From positions 1 through 7,989 of the forward strand of contig NZLM01000097.1 of NCBI GenBank assembly GCA_002694245.1: a stretch of DNA of 7,989 bases. The letters are read 5' to 3'. The notes beneath the pieces were generated by a model. It worked only from the letters and a program-made list of their open reading frames with translations, was not told the DNA's origin and searched no databases. Positions 6,101-7,989 of this stretch are shown one piece after another. Source of the stretch: Methanobacteriota archaeon (GTDB lineage Archaea > Thermoplasmatota > Poseidoniia > Poseidoniales > Poseidoniaceae). The position numbers and the translations under genes were made by a program. How positions within the stretch are numbered: position 1 is the first letter of the stretch; every line of letters begins with the position of its first letter.

Positions 6101-7989
6101 CTAAGATCAGTCGCGGTATTTCCGTTCCATGTCAATGCACCATTGCCTGTGCCAATGTAGAGATTGCCAGTGTCAGGATTTACCGCTAATGAATAGACTT
6201 GACTACTCGGCAATATTTCATTAGAACCAGGTGTTCCTGAATCAGGCTCTTCTGTCAGGGGCAATAAGATTTCACCAGTCGACAGATCTTTTCTTGCAAC
6301 TCCATATCCTGGCAATCCCATATGTAGAATTTGAGGATTAGTGCCGTAAATTGCTAGTGGAGCAAAATCAACATCGTTGATTCCAGTAGATACCCAAGAC
6401 CCAAGGAATGTGTCATTTTCAAGGATATACCGGTTTAGGCCATCCTCTCCAGTACCAATGTAAGCAACTCCGTTGTGAATTGCAACTCCTGTGGGACTAT
6501 CCGTGGCTAAGTCACTGTTATCTTCTTCCAATCCTGTGACATTTCCTGAGCCGGTTTTATTCCAAACCGATGCACCACTATCAGGGTGAATAGCAACGAC
6601 CCAATCACCTTCAACATCAAGTCCCGAGATATCGTTAGATTGCAGCCCGTCATCTTCATCCCATGTGTTGATTACATTCCCGAATGTATCAACAACATGC
6701 ACTCCGCTTCCTTCAGTCGCTACAAACACATTTACACCATCGTTGATAATTTGAGTAACTTGGTCTCCCATGTCTATTGCTGCAAGCCATCTTGCTTGTC
6801 CAATCGCATATCTGTCAAGGTAATTCTCGCTACCAACGTAAATCACACCGTTGAACTGCATAGCATCTCTCATATCTCCGGATGTTGGTCCACTGCCAAT
6901 TACGAAATCTCCTGTGTAAAGTGGTGATTTACCCGGTTCTAACATTGCCAAAACAGCGCTTCCATCTGTAACAAGCACAGTATCGTTTGTTGGACTTCTG
7001 GGTCCATTTGACGGCCAATAAATTATGTTCTGACCTTCGTTGAGTTGCCCGAAATCACTCAATGGAATCGTCGAAGAGAAGGTTCCAGAATTTGTGTTGT
7101 AAATGTGCACAGAATCAATAGTTAGAATCTGTATTTGGTTACCTGAAACAGTAATGCCTTTTACTTCATTTGAGGATAACCAATTTCCATCATTCCAAGT
7201 TGCTAACCAAAAATTACCTGACAAATCTCTTCTAGCAACACCAGCATCAAACGATGAGATTAGTAATTGATTTCCAGATACAGCGAAGTCGGAAATCGAA
7301 TCAGAATGGAGACTATTCTCAGTTGACCAAACAGAGAGTGGTACAGAATTAGCAAGATCCCATCTTGCAACTCCGCCATCTAGGATGGAAGCATAAATTA
7401 TTCCATCATGTTCCATAATATCCCATGGATAGCCAGCAGGCCACTCAGTTGTGTCACTCGCCTGTTCTAGTGTCCAGCCGGTGCCTGCGCTGTTTAGTGT
7501 GAAGATTCCAGCCTCGCTAAACGCAAATAGTTCTCCGTTACTAGCAACATGGGTTTTCGTCCAAGCCTCTCCCGAAGGCTCGACAGGTAGGTCAGAGTTC
7601 CATGATGTGTCAGACAGATTTACAGAACTCATGGTGCCCTGTGTCGTTGTTACTAACATGCGATTGTTAGTAATGTCAATTTCCAAGTCTGTTACTTCAT
7701 TGTCATTTTCAGTGTTCTGTATTTCGAAAAGGTCAATGATGTTTGGAGATGATTGAGCATCCATGACTAAAATGTAACTTCCGATTGCAGCATACATTCT
7801 CCCATCGCCGGGATGAATTTCGTAATCTTGGATAAACAGCTCGACTGGGGTCAAAGAAGTAAACGGGTCAGCAGGTGATAGAACTTCAAGGATAAAATCA
7901 GTTATTTCTGTACCAGAAGGTAATGTTACGGTGGCGCCAACATCTGCGTTAGGGGTTAATCTTCCTTGGTGGGGGTTTGTATTGTCAAA
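118..7989 (-). CDS. Giant C-terminally anchored surface protein with beta-propeller array and FnIII stalk (5' partial)
   Basis: The frame is open from the right window edge to TGA at 118-120, so at least 2,623 residues are encoded and the N-terminus is missing. The TTG at 7852-7854 is only the first start-like codon; 45 in-frame codons precede it. Counting that codon as residue 1, the order is: propeller blades 1-1615, a beta-sandwich-like region 1616-1735, six FnIII-like modules 1736-2437, an acidic linker 2438-2466, one transmembrane helix 2467-2484, and a cytoplasmic tail 2485-2578. Many blades carry a G-V-A-R-(W/Y/F/K)-D signature followed by W-L-x-T-W, and one pair resembles the two-component-regulator propeller family (Reg_prop). 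There are many N-x-S/T sequons and only ten cysteines, all outside the membrane and clustered in pairs. No catalytic, kinase, protease or DNA-binding motif is visible. The inferred role is an extracellular binding, adhesion or sensing protein; the ligand is unknown. The reading frame is intact with no frameshift. Confidence 0.93.
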   Translation of the reverse strand, partial: FDNTNPHQGRLTPNADVGATVTLPSGTEITDFILEVLSPADPFTSLTPVELFIQDYEIHPGDGRMYAAIGSYILVMDAQSSPNIIDLFEIQNTENDNEVTDLEIDITNNRMLVTTTQGTMSSVNLSDTSWNSDLPVEPSGEAWTKTHVASNGELFAFSEAGIFTLNSAGTGWTLEQASDTTEWPAGYPWDIMEHDGIIYASILDGGVARWDLANSVPLSVWSTENSLHSDSISDFAVSGNQLLISSFDAGVARRDLSGNFWLATWNDGNWLSSNEVKGITVSGNQIQILTIDSVHIYNTNSGTFSSTIPLSDFGQLNEGQNIIYWPSNGPRSPTNDTVLVTDGSAVLAMLEPGKSPLYTGDFVIGSGPTSGDMRDAMQFNGVIYVGSENYLDRYAIGQARWLAAIDMGDQVTQIINDGVNVFVATEGSGVHVVDTFGNVINTWDEDDGLQSNDISGLDVEGDWVVAIHPDSGASVWNKTGSGNVTGLEEDNSDLATDSPTGVAIHNGVAYIGTGEDGLNRYILENDTFLGSWVSTGINDVDFAPLAIYGTNPQILHMGLPGYGVARKDLSTGEILLPLTEEPDSGTPGSNEILPSSQVYSLAVNPDTGNLYIGTGNGALTWNGNTATDLSRGGSWNLQPSQHFGFVFDGSTAYSATNIGVCEYTQTAIQECVNAQDGMPNWGVYAIGMNSTTIFGGTTNGVGLIDKSSMNVVDTWEAGEDTDNALVEVIDNIAYIGLNGIGVARYDITNNNWLPTWTESNFVLDGGNGDITTIAADIRPGQIWIGGSDGFQLLNTTTGSEVYDIEKTGSLYTGSGDPYDLAVYGDTMYYHQQYSSDSVFRIDIVNYTTKPLLDVGQQLDENGGDIYGMRIIGDILYASVASGQWWNTEGSGGIAMYNLTSDSWQSEILPGGAVNRVTSFISSTGVEWISWGEEKVEAYSASGTKLGEWDELEFPIREIVEFDGEIMFATEDGVARFDETTNQWLSTWTPGNGLPNSANDGVYELWSNGTDLVVGTAGNQGWQGLDGEILHLDSNGVWSSYDTGSNGIPNGYPIGMTMCDGMMHVSIFANNGGIARIDLESGTVESSITTSTGLDDGSTAAVACDDSNNILYIGYHDDEEPISRYDYNNDQWLTSLSASTHGIPTDPVWWGAMEFAAGKLVVGYDIGTEGDNPIGGGYIVLSANSASVGTASILSTGAPVSSIDWLGTEWLVGQAGGTSGYSQVFTLGQLGQNTIHSLPNLVSGQVTSIAGNQTHIWVASSSWQNTGSGVLQGEILSNGSVEWQKGWSVPSNAVVTDIELVGTDLYLASNNRGLRLLDTTTGVMSILPTGIHNFQDEMKLVGSDLFIGLQGSGSSSAGVQIFNTTTNSYTAGRLLAGLPSNNVNGFVTQISQSTGQETVYIATDNGVARWNASGDKWETAWTALDGLPISNVEDILEDSSGNLWMATPLGISHYDSNAKTFANYDSSNGLMGSSTWGLAVSIVNQSGTAVENIFVSHDGRGTERPGISQLEYGPVSVIAQHQFDQLPSNYVTAITSDTWGIHVATETGPLVHWVASNGQFNSGVNVFSMEDWPVYSMRSDGSYLIAVGENGATVVQSGLNGNSVVGRYSAFETNGGSVISNSYVIVSTTSGLRMWDLNSGQETDSTTLRRADPLSLGFELQFQDVTEYTHPGMQVPVVNPSNSVTLSDDGVSGPHGVLMQTVPLTFSSPVDGAATWAKLVDMKWNSTLNLSNDPTLQTSMQYIVDNGILLNGTRHITLNLNSPSNGTMWVRLTYDWLRTETPVQGLSLWDRPDDGGQTLMANWTLVHDEDFARYLVYLNEGPWDSQPTAADLQPRPADASVGLHSRLQAEISSINGQSLQDGVEYYATVVVEYNDGRFGTPSAPFGPASPSDEVPMSPAWADARTGDGIVAEDGEVLAEWARCQALDLASTRVYASTTEITNVLGMDVHSEILPQTGNSSYLMLEAGKAHWLAFTCVDFAGQEDLANPTIIGPVVPTGGIDDGIPPPKLTGVWAEDVPNDDGGRVQIGWDLSVAEDCAFVTVFMMPADTSVDFQPTNVDQMQEAAIVPDCETNMTIVDSIGEDSLIDGQPYWIGAVAYDKFLNGDTGDVTILEVTPYVNNINGATEPERISELNAWDHPDDDGTAIDISWAPSEVDDFDYYVVWVSEYPLDDLTEFWPIAGTEPGICGCIVMDRQWIDTSKSPINLTVNTALYGGNSLSTSIPKQIIPNIELYVTVTVHDIKGNVHLDELNTAMVTPIDNNLDTTPPERLSELNLYDRPADDGSAVLLEFELSQDSDVAYYEVYAAAFTFTSVGVNGNVKTPIANLSRTPSLPLVIDMLYLDVEVVRNMPVNVAVVPVDWSGNAYTDKLVTSSAIAIDDDVDNVGGDLPDIQNVRAVWIDDSIVVTWDYTDDASVIDYLVLISDTQFNDIGDAESVGRTSVSNSFTITKQNFPDLDTETTWWVGVSASDRVYDKQIIDSTRVDSPGSSSEGDSDSDDESSTTNFGELLTTDNMIIAGMILITLLLLLLLVRGRGRKPAKNREWELQEATWGIQARDGWDDVGSFGGQVAPPVAPPPAIQPKQQSDIYSSSERVQQPQEAQPQRWSQPSQQSQPGIDTSFLDDLL
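121..402 (-). other. Cytoplasmic tail with Trp-rich block and Pro/Gln-rich extension (residues 2485-2578)
   Basis: After the membrane helix, a basic stretch leads to a charged block with three Trp, EWELQEATWGIQARDGWDD, around residues 2496-2514. A low-complexity region rich in Pro and Gln follows, containing DIYSSSERVQQPQ, and the protein ends in DTSFLDDLL. No enzyme or signalling domain fits in these 94 residues. A short conserved block plus a disordered linker and an acidic-hydrophobic end suggests a docking site for a cytoplasmic partner, but this is inference. From memory, similar tails occur on other large surface proteins of Marine Group II archaea; I cannot verify this here. Confidence 0.75.
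403..543 (-). other. Acidic linker and single C-terminal transmembrane helix (residues 2438-2484)
   Basis: Residues 2438-2466 form a Ser/Asp/Glu-rich linker (SSSEGDSDSDDESSTT). It is followed by the hydrophobic stretch MIIAGMILITLLLLLLLV at 2467-2484 and then by the basic run RGRGRK. The basic residues after the helix place the tail inside the cell by the positive-inside rule, leaving the whole N-terminal mass outside. This is the only membrane segment seen in the visible protein. No PGF-CTERM-type sorting motif is present, so the protein is probably retained with its anchor rather than cleaved. Confidence 0.9.
544..2649 (-). repeat. Six tandem fibronectin type III-like modules (residues 1736-2437)
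   Basis: Six modules of about 95-140 residues start near residues 1736, 1848, 1959, 2080, 2220 and 2342. Modules 1, 4 and 5 begin with a strand ending in L-W/Y-D-R/H-P followed by D/A-D-D/G-G (SLWDRPDDGG, NAWDHPDDDG, NLYDRPADDG), then a strand with W or F at the core position (ANW, ISW, LEF). Module 3 has a variant, VPNDDGG. Modules 2 and 6 are more diverged but keep the core Trp (AEW, VTW). Each then has a (Y/F)-x-V-(Y/W)-type strand, as in DYYVVWVS and AYYEVYAA, as expected for FnIII strands C and C'. Modules 2, 3 and 4 carry two cysteines each. The array most likely forms a rigid stalk holding the propellers away from the membrane. Confidence 0.82.
2650..3009 (-). other. Beta-sandwich-like linking domain of the giant protein (residues 1616-1735)
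   Basis: This segment begins at FQDVTEYTHPGMQVPVVNP, after the last propeller blade, and ends just before the first FnIII-like module. It lacks blade signatures. It contains several alternating hydrophobic strands, an ATWAKLVDMKW strand, and sequons such as NST, NLS, NGT. The pattern is that of an extracellular beta-sandwich (jelly-roll or carbohydrate-binding-module-like), but I do not recognise a specific family and cannot show a binding site. Confidence 0.5.
3010..7854 (-). repeat. Array of about 35 beta-propeller blade repeats (residues 1-1615)
   Basis: The region divides by eye into about 35 units averaging 46 residues. Each unit has a hydrophobic strand, a G-x-x-(L/I)-(Y/W/F)-(I/V)-(A/G) strand, a Gly-rich turn, and a strand ending in R-Y-D or similar, often followed by W-x-x-x-W. 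The clearest signature, G-(V/I)-A-R, begins at residues 161, 205, 518, 696, 927, 1027 and 1360. The best family resemblance is at 3628-3785, where DGLPISNVEDILEDSSGNLW closely follows the Reg_prop consensus. Thirty-five blades would fit five seven-bladed propellers, but the grouping into propellers is inference. Such propellers usually bind ligands or partner proteins through their faces. The blades are diverged at the DNA level, so this is an old internal amplification. Confidence 0.82.
7855..7989 (-). other. Upstream in-frame extension of the giant protein (C-terminal end of a preceding domain)
   Basis: These 45 codons contain no stop and continue the giant reading frame to the window edge. 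The peptide includes NPHQGRLTPNADVGATVTLP and then SGTEITDFILEVLSPADPF. The alternation of hydrophobic and polar residues and the LPSGT turn suggest beta strands of a domain lying N-terminal to the propellers. There is no signal peptide here, so the true start and secretion signal must lie further upstream. The domain cannot be identified from this fragment. Confidence 0.85.

Noticed and set aside
3763..7374. Recurrent TTGCAAC / CTAGCAAC words resembling dispersed DNA repeats or binding sites
   Set aside because: They are in frame with and explained by the conserved V-A-R codons of the blade motif. The flanking bases diverge and the spacing is irregular, so they are protein-level repeats and not CRISPR or regulatory repeats.
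821..7756. Numerous plus-strand open frames of 60-130 codons, for example at 5600-5986 and 6586-6927
   Set aside because: All lie antisense to the intact giant gene. Their translations are low-complexity or Ser/Pro-rich without domains, as expected from the reverse of a beta-rich coding sequence.

Overview
The window is almost entirely one minus-strand gene, open from the right edge (base 7989) to a TGA at 118-120. It encodes at least 2,623 residues of a giant surface protein, and its N-terminus lies beyond the window. Four bases after its stop, a second minus-strand gene begins (ATG at 111-113) and runs off the left edge. Its 37 visible residues look like the N-terminus of a class IV PLP-dependent aminotransferase or aminodeoxychorismate lyase. 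There is no other intergenic DNA, and I see no RNA gene, mobile element, CRISPR array or terminator.

Residue numbers below count from the codon at 7852-7854 as residue 1, which is a bookkeeping point and probably not the true start. In order, the giant protein shows: (i) a 45-residue beta-rich end of an upstream domain (7855-7989); (ii) about 1,615 residues of beta-propeller blades, about 35 by eye at roughly 46 residues each (3010-7854); (iii) a beta-sandwich-like segment of about 120 residues (2650-3009); (iv) six fibronectin type III-like modules (544-2649); (v) an acidic Ser/Asp linker and a single transmembrane helix (403-543); (vi) a cytoplasmic tail of 94 residues with a Trp-rich basic/acidic block followed by Pro/Gln-rich sequence (121-402). 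The expected topology is a long stalk and head outside the cell, one C-terminal membrane anchor, and a short tail inside.

The likely source is a planktonic marine archaeon of the Poseidoniia type (Marine Group II/III, Thermoplasmatota). This is an inference from the giant C-terminally anchored propeller/FnIII architecture, the style of the tail, moderate GC and very tight gene packing. No marker gene in the window proves it.

The two genes are probably cotranscribed because of the 4-base gap. Nothing visible links their functions: one is a cell-surface binding or sensing protein of unknown ligand, the other a cytosolic enzyme of amino-acid or folate-type metabolism.
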